DNA from: Aphodoplasma sp045592745
Lineage (GTDB): Bacteria > Bacillota > Clostridia > UBA1381 > UMGS1253
DNA length: 11,585 nucleotides
Assembly: GCA_045592745.1 (NCBI GenBank)
Contig: JAZNVH010000024.1
Location: forward strand, 1 to 11,585
Direction: 5' to 3'
Shown: one piece after another, positions 1 to 5,409 of the stretch
Layout: each line of letters opens with the position of its first letter
Position numbering within the stretch: the first letter of the stretch is position 1
Program-made: the position numbers and the translations under genes
Notes under the pieces: generated by a model
Databases searched by the model: none
The model's input: only the letters and a program-made list of their open reading frames with translations
What the model was told of the DNA's origin: nothing

Positions 1-1
1 C

Positions 2-373
2 ATAAGTTTCGTGTTTTCAAACTATGAAGGAAGCATCATAAAATCCATACTTTCAAGCCTAACGAACATTGTTTCGGTACTTCTTGGTGTGGTTAATGTG
101 TTTTCGGATATCGTTTCGTATATACGACTTTGGGCTGTCGGCCTTGCAGGAGCCGCGATTTCTGCTACAGTAAATGAATTGGCAGGACCTCTTTTAGGTA
201 ATTTTATGTTTATGATATTTGCCATTATTCTTCTGGTGTTTGGGCATGGTCTTAATATGATCTTGAATATTCTGTCGGTTATTGTTCATGGAATCAGACT
301 TAACACCTTGGAGTTCTCCTCACATTTAGATATGTCGTGGAGTGGGCATAAGTTTAAACCATTTAAAGAATAA
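2..373 (+). CDS. ntpI: V-type ATP synthase subunit I, C-terminal part (truncated by window start)
   Basis: This is the last ~123 residues of the large membrane stator subunit (a/I) of a rotary V/A-type ATPase. That subunit forms the two ion half-channels beside the rotating K ring. The family hallmark SDIVSYIRLWAVGLAGA is visible. Its Arg codon at 125-127 is the essential arginine known in the family to face the ring carboxylate. Two hydrophobic helices follow, then the typical C-terminal block HGIRLNTLEF...HKFKPF. The full protein is usually 600-700 aa, so most of it lies upstream and the frame is open to the window edge. A GTG at 11 is only an internal codon. Subunit K follows 22 bp downstream. 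The I-then-K order matches the end of the E-x-A-B-D-I-K operons known from Chlamydia and spirochaetes. Identity is firm; the symbol follows Enterococcus usage. Confidence 0.93.
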   Translation: MSFVFSNYEGSIIKSILSSLTNIVSVLLGVVNVFSDIVSYIRLWAVGLAGAAISATVNELAGPLLGNFMFMIFAIILLVFGHGLNMILNILSVIVHGIRLNTLEFSSHLDMSWSGHKFKPFKE

Positions 374-395
374 ATTGATTAAAAGGAGAATCATT

Positions 396-821
396 ATGAA
401 TTTAGGATTATTAGGAACAGCATTGGCAATGGGTATTGCCGCAATCGGCTCGGCTATTGGTATCGGAATTGCAGGTCAGGCGTCCATCGGAGCATGGAAA
501 AAGTGCTATGTGAGCAATAAAGCAGCACCATTTATTCTTACTGTTTTCGCAGGTGCTCCGCTTACACAGACCATTTACGGCTTTCTCTTGATGCAGCAGA
601 TGAAAACATCCTCTGCTGATCCGGCATTTTTGCTTGGACTTGGAATAGCGTCCGGTGTAGCAATGGCATTTTCAGCTGTTTTTCAGGGCAAAGCGGGTGC
701 TGCAGGTGCAGATGCTTTAGCTGAAACTGGAAAAGGTTTTTCACAGTATATCACCGTTGTCGGTCTTTGTGAAACAGTTGCGTTATTTGCGCTCGTTTTC
801 AGCATGGTAGCTTTAGGATAG
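396..821 (+). CDS. ntpK: V-type ATP synthase subunit K (membrane rotor proteolipid)
   Basis: This 141-aa protein is the c-ring proteolipid of the V-type ATPase, which carries H+ or Na+ through the membrane rotor. The ATG at 396 is preceded by AAAAGGAGA at good spacing; an in-frame ATG at 342 lies inside the subunit I gene and lacks such a site. Four hydrophobic helices form two hairpins. Helix 1 has the Gly/Ala pattern AIGSAIGIGIAG. Residues T57 and Q58 (in APLTQTIYGF), Q97 (in AVFQGKAGAAG) and E126 (in GLCETVALF) line up with the Na+ ligands known from the E. hirae NtpK ring. A Na+-coupled ring is therefore a reasonable inference, not proven. The length fits the short K subunits of Chlamydia and Borrelia rather than the ~156 aa of Enterococcus. 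No further ATPase gene follows, consistent with K as the last gene of its operon. Confidence 0.95.
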   Translation: MNLGLLGTALAMGIAAIGSAIGIGIAGQASIGAWKKCYVSNKAAPFILTVFAGAPLTQTIYGFLLMQQMKTSSADPAFLLGLGIASGVAMAFSAVFQGKAGAAGADALAETGKGFSQYITVVGLCETVALFALVFSMVALG

Positions 822-886
822 TAGTTGGACTTCCTGTGATGGTGACCTTTGTGAATTTAATATGTATGACCACAACAAGCACCGAT

Positions 887-929
887 CCGAGAAGAAATGA
901 TATCAAGCAATAAAATGTTCTCGGTTTTT
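887..929 (+). terminator. Possible weak terminator behind ntpK
   Basis: CCGAGAA (887-893) can pair with TTCTCGG (918-924), followed by TTTTTA. The 7-bp stem would close a long 24-nt loop, so it is a poor intrinsic terminator. It is the only candidate close behind ntpK; the strong hairpin at 1234-1285 is the alternative end of the ATPase transcript. Confidence 0.3.
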
Positions 930-960
930 ATAAGCATGGTTCCTGTTTGCTCATTGCTTT

Positions 961-1241
961 GCGGAGTTTGCATCTATGGTAACGCATTAGGATATAGAGT
1001 TGCGAATTCCAGAGTTGGAAGATGAGATTGAAACAATTAAATCTACAACAATGAACACGGACAAGTTCATTGCACTGGCAAAAAATATGTGCATATACAA
1101 GAGCTGACACCTGAAATCCTATTGACCTTCGCGTTTAAAATAGTTATGCATGAACGAAGCAAACAAAGGCCGAAAAGTGTTATTCAGCAAATCGATATAT
1201 TTTTACTCACACAAGGAACGTCTGTGCGATTTAAGATGTAG
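961..1241 (+). pseudogene. Remnant of a DUF4368-type large serine recombinase (C-terminal end)
   Basis: Two frames read consecutively resemble the C-terminal end of large serine site-specific recombinases of clostridial integrative elements. The first part, from 991, gives DIELRIPELEDEIETIKS then MNTDKFIALA, the coiled-coil segment. After a shift of one base in the A-run at 1080-1085 the second part gives KYVHIQELTPEILLTF, then FKIVMHERSK and VIQQIDIF, ending at TAG 1239-1241. The blocks ELTPEIL, KIV-HER-SK and QQIDI are typical of the DUF4368 tail in these enzymes. An in-frame TAG at 988-990, the frameshift, a degenerate start of the segment and the absence of any catalytic serine domain show that it is dead. 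A seventh A in the run would restore the frame. Family recognition is from memory of the motif pattern. Confidence 0.8.
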
Positions 1242-1285
1242 AAAAAGGGTGAACAGCCTAAACTGTTCACCCTTTTTCTACATCT
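1234..1285. terminator. Bidirectional intrinsic terminator, 23-bp perfect stem
   Basis: Arms 1234-1256 and 1263-1285 are perfect reverse complements of 23 bp around the loop CCTAAA. The core GGGTGAACAG / CTGTTCACCC is flanked by A5 on the left and T5 on the right, so either strand gives a GC-rich stem followed by U residues. The stop codon of the recombinase relic (1239-1241) lies inside the left arm, so the hairpin belonged to the element. Today it sits 66 bp past the thioredoxin stop and could end transcripts from both sides. Confidence 0.85.
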
Positions 1286-1350
1286 GTTAGAATGTTTCAC
1301 TAAACATCCCTTAGAGACCCCCCTGAAACCATCATCTGTTTTAAGTTTTC

Positions 1351-1677
1351 TTAAATATTGTTTTCAAGCATCTGTGCAAAATCAGCCTTCGCTTTTGCCC
1401 CGACAGACTTTTCAACCATTTCGCCGTTTTTGAACACCATAACAGTAGGTATTGTCATAACTTTAAATTTCTCTGCAAGTTCCATTTGCTCATCAACATT
1501 AACTTTTCCTACTTTTGCGCGTCCTTCAAAATCGTCCGCAAGCTCATCAATAATCGGCGACACCATTTTGCACGGACCGCACCATACTGCCCAAAAATCA
1601 ACCAATACCGGAACGTCAGCTTTTAAAACCTCATTTTCAAAATTTTCCGTTGTAATTTCTATAACATTGTTTGCCAT
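1351..1677 (-). CDS. trxA: Thioredoxin
   Basis: This is a 108-aa classical thioredoxin, a cytosolic disulfide reductase for enzymes such as ribonucleotide reductase and peroxiredoxins. The active site WCGPCK is at residues 32-37 (C33, C36). The buried Asp27 is in LVDFWA, and cis-Pro77 is in TIPTVMVF. Length and motif order match the family with no insert and no signal peptide. The ATG at 1677 is preceded by GAGGAGGAG at about 8 nt. An in-frame ATG six codons earlier would place the start upstream of this ribosome-binding site and is less likely. The gene has its own consensus promoter, but no terminator separates it from yigZ upstream, so read-through transcription is also likely. A thioredoxin reductase gene is not in the window. 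Confidence 0.97.
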   Translation of the reverse strand: MANNVIEITTENFENEVLKADVPVLVDFWAVWCGPCKMVSPIIDELADDFEGRAKVGKVNVDEQMELAEKFKVMTIPTVMVFKNGEMVEKSVGAKAKADFAQMLENNI

Positions 1678-1722
1678 AGTATATCTCCTCCTCAATATTT
1701 ATGCTATGTATTATTTCTGCCC

Positions 1723-1748
1723 AAAAGCATTAGTTTTATTATGCTTTT
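1723..1748 (-). promoter_or_regulatory. Inverted repeat at the trx transcription start
   Basis: AAAAGCAT (1723-1730) and ATGCTTTT (1741-1748) form an 8-bp inverted repeat with a 10-bp spacer. It directly abuts the -10 box of the trx promoter and covers the expected start site near 1742. It could be an operator or a 5' leader hairpin. The arms are AT-rich, so chance is possible. Confidence 0.3.
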
Positions 1749-1777
1749 ATAATATTTGGTTTCTTTATCATTGTCAA
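1749..1777 (-). promoter_or_regulatory. Sigma-A type promoter of trx
   Basis: Read on the minus strand: TTGACA (1777-1772), a 17-bp spacer, TATTAT (1754-1749). The -35 box is perfect and the -10 box matches 5 of 6. Transcription would start near 1742, leaving a leader of about 65 nt before the thioredoxin ATG at 1677. Confidence 0.8.
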
Positions 1778-1813
1778 GACATTTTTATACAATTTTTCAC
1801 TTTGTTCACATTT

Positions 1814-2437
1814 TTACAAATCTATATATTCGCGCGACACACCCCTTGCCTGAGCGCGTGCATTTGTAATATCACACATGAGCTTTATATACTCGTCCGT
1901 TTTATCAGACTGTGTATAAACGTATACTTTTACATCACCCTCGTAAACAATATCTTTTATAATATAACCTGCGCCAAGAGTTTCGTACTGAACTTTGCCA
2001 AAAAGTGTGTAATCGCAGGAAACCTCGACCAAATCACAAAGCGTGCGCGTTACAACCTTTGCCTCATCAATTCCAAGCTTTGCGCTTGCGCCATATGCTC
2101 TTACGAGTCCTCCCGCTCCAAGAAGTATTCCTCCAAAATATCTTGTTACAACCACAGCAACATCGATAAGTCCCTCTTTTCTCATCACTTCAAGCACAGG
2201 TACGCCCGCAGTTCCCGAAGGCTCTCCGTCATCGCTGTAACGCATAATATTTCCTTCGCCTATGATATATGCATACACATTATGTGTGGCATCGTAGTAT
2301 TTTGATTTCATTTCGGCTATAAGCTCAAGTGCCTGCACCTCTGTCTTTACAGGCCACACTGTCGCTATAAATTTAGACTTTCGCTCAATCATTGTCGCAC
2401 AGGCTCTCTGCGCCACAGTTTTATAAGACGGTTTCAT
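1814..2437 (-). CDS. yigZ: YigZ/IMPACT family protein (UPF0029)
   Basis: This 207-aa protein belongs to the YigZ family, the bacterial relatives of eukaryotic IMPACT/Yih1. The bacterial function is not settled; a ribosome or translation link is suggested by the IMPACT relationship. Family blocks are clear: YYDATHNVYAY (47-57), RYSDDGEPSGTAGVP (66-80) and VTRYFGGILLGAGGLVRAY (97-115) in the N-terminal domain, then a ferredoxin-like C-terminal domain. The ATG at 2437 is chosen because AGGTGAG lies 5-10 nt upstream of it. An in-frame ATG at 2464 overlaps the end of hflX (ATGACTAA) but has no Shine-Dalgarno site. The gene follows hflX by 19 bp and is presumably cotranscribed with it. No terminator is visible after it, so transcripts may run into trx. 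Confidence 0.93.
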   Translation of the reverse strand: MKPSYKTVAQRACATMIERKSKFIATVWPVKTEVQALELIAEMKSKYYDATHNVYAYIIGEGNIMRYSDDGEPSGTAGVPVLEVMRKEGLIDVAVVVTRYFGGILLGAGGLVRAYGASAKLGIDEAKVVTRTLCDLVEVSCDYTLFGKVQYETLGAGYIIKDIVYEGDVKVYVYTQSDKTDEYIKLMCDITNARAQARGVSREYIDL

Positions 2438-2456
2438 TATCTCACCTGCCAGTTTT

Positions 2457-3728
2457 TTAGTCATTTATCACATATTTTCTTAGTCTGTCATAACAAAGCG
2501 CATCAATCATCGCCTTTACAAGTATGCCATCGGCTTCGTACTCTTCGCTTATGACAACCTGATTTTCATAGAGCCTGCTTACCTTAACCGCTTCGCTGTA
2601 TGGAAGCTTTAACGTAACCTCGCGTTTTTGCCCCGGCACAACCTCTTCAATAATTTCTAAAAGTTCGTCAATGCCCATCTTTTCTTTCGCCGATATGCAC
2701 ACTGTTTTTGTACAAGACTCAATGTTGTTTTTGACAATCTTATCCTGCGCCAAATCAATTTTATTAAGCACTGCAACTGTTGGTTTTCCATCGGCTCCAA
2801 GCTCACGCAGGATATTTTCCACAACGCTTATATGAGTTTCGTATTCATTATTTGAAACGTCTATTACGTGCAAAAGCACATCTGCAAGCGCAGCCTCCTC
2901 AAGCGTCGATTTAAACGCCTTTACAAGATGATGCGGCAATTTTCGTATAAATCCAACAGTATCAACAAGCATTATCTCTCGTCTGTCAGAAAGAGTGAGA
3001 TTTCTTTGAGTAGGGTCAAGTGTTGCGAAGAGCTTATCCTCGGCTAAAACATCTGCATCGGTCAAAAGATTTAAAAGCGTCGATTTGCCCACATTTGTAT
3101 ATCCTACAAGTGCTACAACTGTCCTATTGTCCTTAACGCGCCTGTTTCTTAACAAATCACGATGCTTTTGCACCTCCAAAAGCTCATCTGATAAAAACTC
3201 AATTCTCCTTCTTATGTGACGCCTGTCCGTTTCAAGCTTTGTTTCACCAGGCCCTCTTGTACCTATACCACCGCCAAGACGCGAAAGCGCCTGTCCCATA
3301 CCCGTAAGGCGCGGAAGCATATATCTAAGCTGTGCAAGCTCAACCTGAATTTTGCCTTCCTTTGTAGCTGCGCGCATAGCAAATATATCTAAAATAAGTG
3401 ACGTTCTGTCAAGCACTTTTATATCAAGCTTGTCAGAAATGTTTCTTACCTGCACGGGCGAGAGCTCATCATCAAAAATTACAACGTCAGCGCCAAGCTC
3501 GGCTATGGCATTTGCAAGCTCTTCAAGCTTTCCCTCACCCATATATGTCGCACTGTCGGGCGCGGCTCTGTTTTGCACCGCATAACCGACAACCTCCACG
3601 CCCGCCGTTTTTGCAAGCTCGCAAAGCTCATCGAGTGATTCATCAGTTGTATCATTTAATACATCAGCGCTTCCCGTATGAACACCCGCAAGAATTGCTT
3701 TTTCTTTTTTTATCTCATTTTCGTACAT
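2457..3728 (-). CDS. hflX: GTPase HflX
   Basis: This is a 423-aa ribosome-associated GTPase. The family is known to bind the 50S subunit and to split or rescue stalled 70S ribosomes under stress. The N-terminal HflX domain covers about residues 10-200, with a coiled-coil linker and the Gly-rich loop GGGIGTRGPGET (152-163). The G domain shows G1 GYTNVGKST (209-217), G3 DTVGF (256-260), G4 NKID (322-325) and G5 SAK (346-348). A short C-terminal domain follows. The ATG at 3728 has TGAGGTAA upstream. That site overlaps the stop codon of the CDF gene, with only 4 bp between the genes, so translation is probably coupled. All GTPase motifs are intact and the length is normal. A link with metal efflux in one transcript suggests stress-related coexpression, which is inference. 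Confidence 0.97.
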   Translation of the reverse strand: MYENEIKKEKAILAGVHTGSADVLNDTTDESLDELCELAKTAGVEVVGYAVQNRAAPDSATYMGEGKLEELANAIAELGADVVIFDDELSPVQVRNISDKLDIKVLDRTSLILDIFAMRAATKEGKIQVELAQLRYMLPRLTGMGQALSRLGGGIGTRGPGETKLETDRRHIRRRIEFLSDELLEVQKHRDLLRNRRVKDNRTVVALVGYTNVGKSTLLNLLTDADVLAEDKLFATLDPTQRNLTLSDRREIMLVDTVGFIRKLPHHLVKAFKSTLEEAALADVLLHVIDVSNNEYETHISVVENILRELGADGKPTVAVLNKIDLAQDKIVKNNIESCTKTVCISAKEKMGIDELLEIIEEVVPGQKREVTLKLPYSEAVKVSRLYENQVVISEEYEADGILVKAMIDALCYDRLRKYVIND

Positions 3729-3732
3729 TATA

Positions 3733-4659
3733 TTACCTCATATTCTTATTTGTGCTATGTTTTTGGTGATGCCCATGATGGTGATGGTGTGAATGCTCAC
3801 CTGTATGTTCTACTCGGCAACACTGCTCTGCACAGTTTTCACAATCCTCTTCAAGCTCCAATGTAACGTGTCCTATATGATGCTCTTTTAATTCTTCTCG
3901 TATTTTTTGTTTTATTTTATAACTCTCTCCATCGCAAACAACATGCATAGTAGCATAATTATTATATCCATCCATACTCCATATATGAATGTGATGAACA
4001 TCTTCTACCCCGTCTATTTTTAGAAGGTGATTTTTAATTTCTTCCATACTAATATTGTCAGGTAGTCTTTCAAGAAACAGATTTTCTATCTGTTTTAAAT
4101 TTTTTATCGCATTTACAAATATAAACACGGAAACGCCAATTGACATAATGGGGTCAATAATATAAATATCCGTAAGACGCATAATAATTGCGCCTATCAA
4201 AACAACTGCCCATCCAAGCACGTCCTCGAGCATATGAAGGTTCACTGCCTTTTGATTAAGAGAATCGCCCTCTTTTGTAAAATAGGCCGCAATAAAATTG
4301 ATAACTACACCAATAAGCGCAAAAGCAATCATTGAATTATAATCAATTTTTACAGGATTAAATATTCTTATCAGTGCATTGTATATAACTGCTGATGAGC
4401 CAAAAAGCAAAACAACTGTTGTTATAAGGCTTCCTATAACCGAATATCTTGCGTACCCATAAGTATAAACCTCATCAGGCTGTTTTTTGCTTTTCCGTTC
4501 AAGAAAATATGAAATTCCAATGCTTATAGCATCGCCAATATCGTGAATTGCATCGGAAACAATCGCAACACTACCTGTAAATATTCCCCCAAAAAACTCA
4601 AAAACCGAAAATAGCGCGTTTAATAAAAATGCAATTAGTATATTTTTTTCTGTTTTCAT
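3733..4659 (-). CDS. Cation diffusion facilitator (Zn-type) with Cys- and His-rich tail
   Basis: This 308-aa inner-membrane metal/proton antiporter of the CDF family exports divalent cations, most likely Zn2+. Six membrane helices span about residues 8-185. Helix 2 carries HxxxD (H39, D43, in SDAIHDIGD) and helix 5 carries HxxxD (H142, D146, in NLHMLEDVLGW). An HD/HD site is the pattern known for zinc-selective members. The cytosolic C-terminal domain (about 190-270) contains the metal-site-like string VHHIHIW (221-227). It is followed by a Cys cluster CENCAEQCC (273-281) and a tail with HSHHHHHGHH (289-298). The start ATG at 4659 overlaps the upstream stop codon (ATGA) and has a GGAGG/AAGGGG region ahead of it. 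Position in the operon between the YgjV-like gene and hflX is shown by the 4-bp overlap and 4-bp gap. Substrate is inferred from motifs, not tested. Confidence 0.93.
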   Translation of the reverse strand: MKTEKNILIAFLLNALFSVFEFFGGIFTGSVAIVSDAIHDIGDAISIGISYFLERKSKKQPDEVYTYGYARYSVIGSLITTVVLLFGSSAVIYNALIRIFNPVKIDYNSMIAFALIGVVINFIAAYFTKEGDSLNQKAVNLHMLEDVLGWAVVLIGAIIMRLTDIYIIDPIMSIGVSVFIFVNAIKNLKQIENLFLERLPDNISMEEIKNHLLKIDGVEDVHHIHIWSMDGYNNYATMHVVCDGESYKIKQKIREELKEHHIGHVTLELEEDCENCAEQCCRVEHTGEHSHHHHHGHHQKHSTNKNMR

Positions 4660-5186
4660 CTATTTTCCCCTTCCTCCCTTTTTTGACGTATATCGTATCT
4701 GTAAATTGCAAGTCCAATCGAAATCATACTCATCGCACTTCCAACGGTTGGCCCGTATGAGTGGCTCACAAAATTGTATACAAGCCAGAACGGTGCGCCA
4801 AGAAACGAAACAAGTCTTATTTTCTTTTCATTCGTTATCCATAAAGCGTCTGTCTGCAAAAGTGCTCCTGCAATAGCAAACAAACTGAATATGTTTTTAT
4901 ACGTTATAACGCCCGCAAGCAAAATCAATAAATTTATAAAAATAACAATTAGCTTTGTATTTCTTGCGATAAAACGTTTATACTTGTTACTTGCAACAAC
5001 TGATGATGCCGCAGACAAACAATCTACGATTGCCCCTTCATATGCGCCAAGCATAATATACTGAAGTACATACAGCATGTTTGCAAAGGCATTGACTATA
5101 ACTATATTTTTTCTGGTTTTAAGCTGATAGCTTGAAAGAAATGTCACTACTGCAACAATTCCCACTATTTGTGCCGCTGTATACAT
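4656..5186 (-). CDS. YgjV-like small inner membrane protein
   Basis: This 176-aa hydrophobic protein resembles the YgjV family (Bacterial inner membrane protein YgjV), whose function is unknown. About six membrane segments are visible: 3-20, 28-47, 51-65, 78-95, 99-118 and 126-162, the last long enough for two. The SYQLKTRKN turn after helix 1 and the Asn/Tyr-rich second helix (NAFANMLYVLQYIMLG) fit the family as I recall it. The C-terminus is charged (RQKREEGENR) and likely cytosolic. The ATG at 5186 has a modest GGATGTGA site. It is the first gene of the minus-strand operon and overlaps the CDF gene by 4 bp, which suggests a membrane function linked to metal export. That link is inference. 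Family assignment is moderately sure. Confidence 0.75.
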   Translation of the reverse strand: MYTAAQIVGIVAVVTFLSSYQLKTRKNIVIVNAFANMLYVLQYIMLGAYEGAIVDCLSAASSVVASNKYKRFIARNTKLIVIFINLLILLAGVITYKNIFSLFAIAGALLQTDALWITNEKKIRLVSFLGAPFWLVYNFVSHSYGPTVGSAMSMISIGLAIYRYDIRQKREEGENR

Positions 5187-5234
5187 TTTGTCACATCCAA
5201 TTTTTACTGCTCATTGATTTTATCTTTGATATTC

Positions 5235-5263
5235 ATCATACCACACCTGCAAAAAATAATCAA
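5235..5263 (-). promoter_or_regulatory. Promoter of the ygjV-like/CDF/hflX/yigZ operon
   Basis: Read on the minus strand: TTGATT (5263-5258), 17-bp spacer, TATGAT (5240-5235). It lies about 49 bp upstream of the first ATG of the operon and is divergent to the uraA promoter, with only 43 bp between the two -35 boxes. Confidence 0.65.
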
Positions 5264-5306
5264 CAAAAAATCGCCAAAGTAAGTAAGTTTTATTGTTCAA
5301 AAAGCA

Positions 5307-5335
5307 TTGACAAACAGTTTGATTTAAAATATAAT
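5307..5335 (+). promoter_or_regulatory. Perfect consensus sigma-A promoter of uraA-upp
   Basis: TTGACA (5307-5312), exactly 17 bp, TATAAT (5330-5335). Both boxes match the consensus fully. The expected start near 5342 gives a leader of about 68 nt. Such a strong core promoter implies that control, if any, is exerted by a repressor or in the leader. Confidence 0.9.
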
Positions 5336-5359
5336 TTTATTTAGTAGAAAACAGTCGTT

Positions 5360-5392
5360 TTTTATCAAATTTTATCAAATGGCATATGCCAT
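5360..5392 (+). promoter_or_regulatory. uraA leader: tandem decamer repeat and 14-bp palindrome
   Basis: Two head-to-tail copies of TTTTATCAAA (5360-5369 and 5370-5379) run into the perfect palindrome ATGGCATATGCCAT (5379-5392). The palindrome abuts the GAGGGAGG ribosome-binding site (5393-5400) of uraA. Placement between transcription start and ribosome-binding site suggests an operator or a translational control element. I see no PyrR-type attenuator and no intrinsic terminator here. The function is unproven. Confidence 0.45.
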
Positions 5393-5409
5393 GAGGGAGG
5401 CTATTAAAA

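Larger units (their letters stand above)
822..1350. other. Non-coding scar between ntpK and trx with mobile-element debris
   Basis: This 529-bp stretch holds no intact gene. Positions 822-960 give only short frames; the longest recognisable reads MYDHNKHRSEKK and stops at 900, with no family I can name. Positions 961-1241 are a decayed recombinase C-terminus on the plus strand. Positions 1234-1285 form a long perfect hairpin, and a smaller one (ATGTTT, loop CACT, AAACAT) sits at 1292-1307. I infer that the right end of an integrative element was left here after deletion of the rest. No attachment-site duplication could be identified by eye. Confidence 0.7.

Noticed and set aside
1358..2305. 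A 315-codon open frame on the plus strand opposite trx and yigZ
   Set aside because: It lies entirely antisense to two clear protein families, crosses their intergenic promoter, and its translation shows no domain. It is a shadow frame.
2438..2464. Upstream ATG (2464) for yigZ overlapping the hflX stop
   Set aside because: No Shine-Dalgarno site precedes it, whereas ATG 2437 has AGGTGAG at good spacing.
5336..5409. PyrR-type attenuator before uraA
   Set aside because: No terminator/antiterminator pair and no PyrR-binding-like motif could be found in the short leader.
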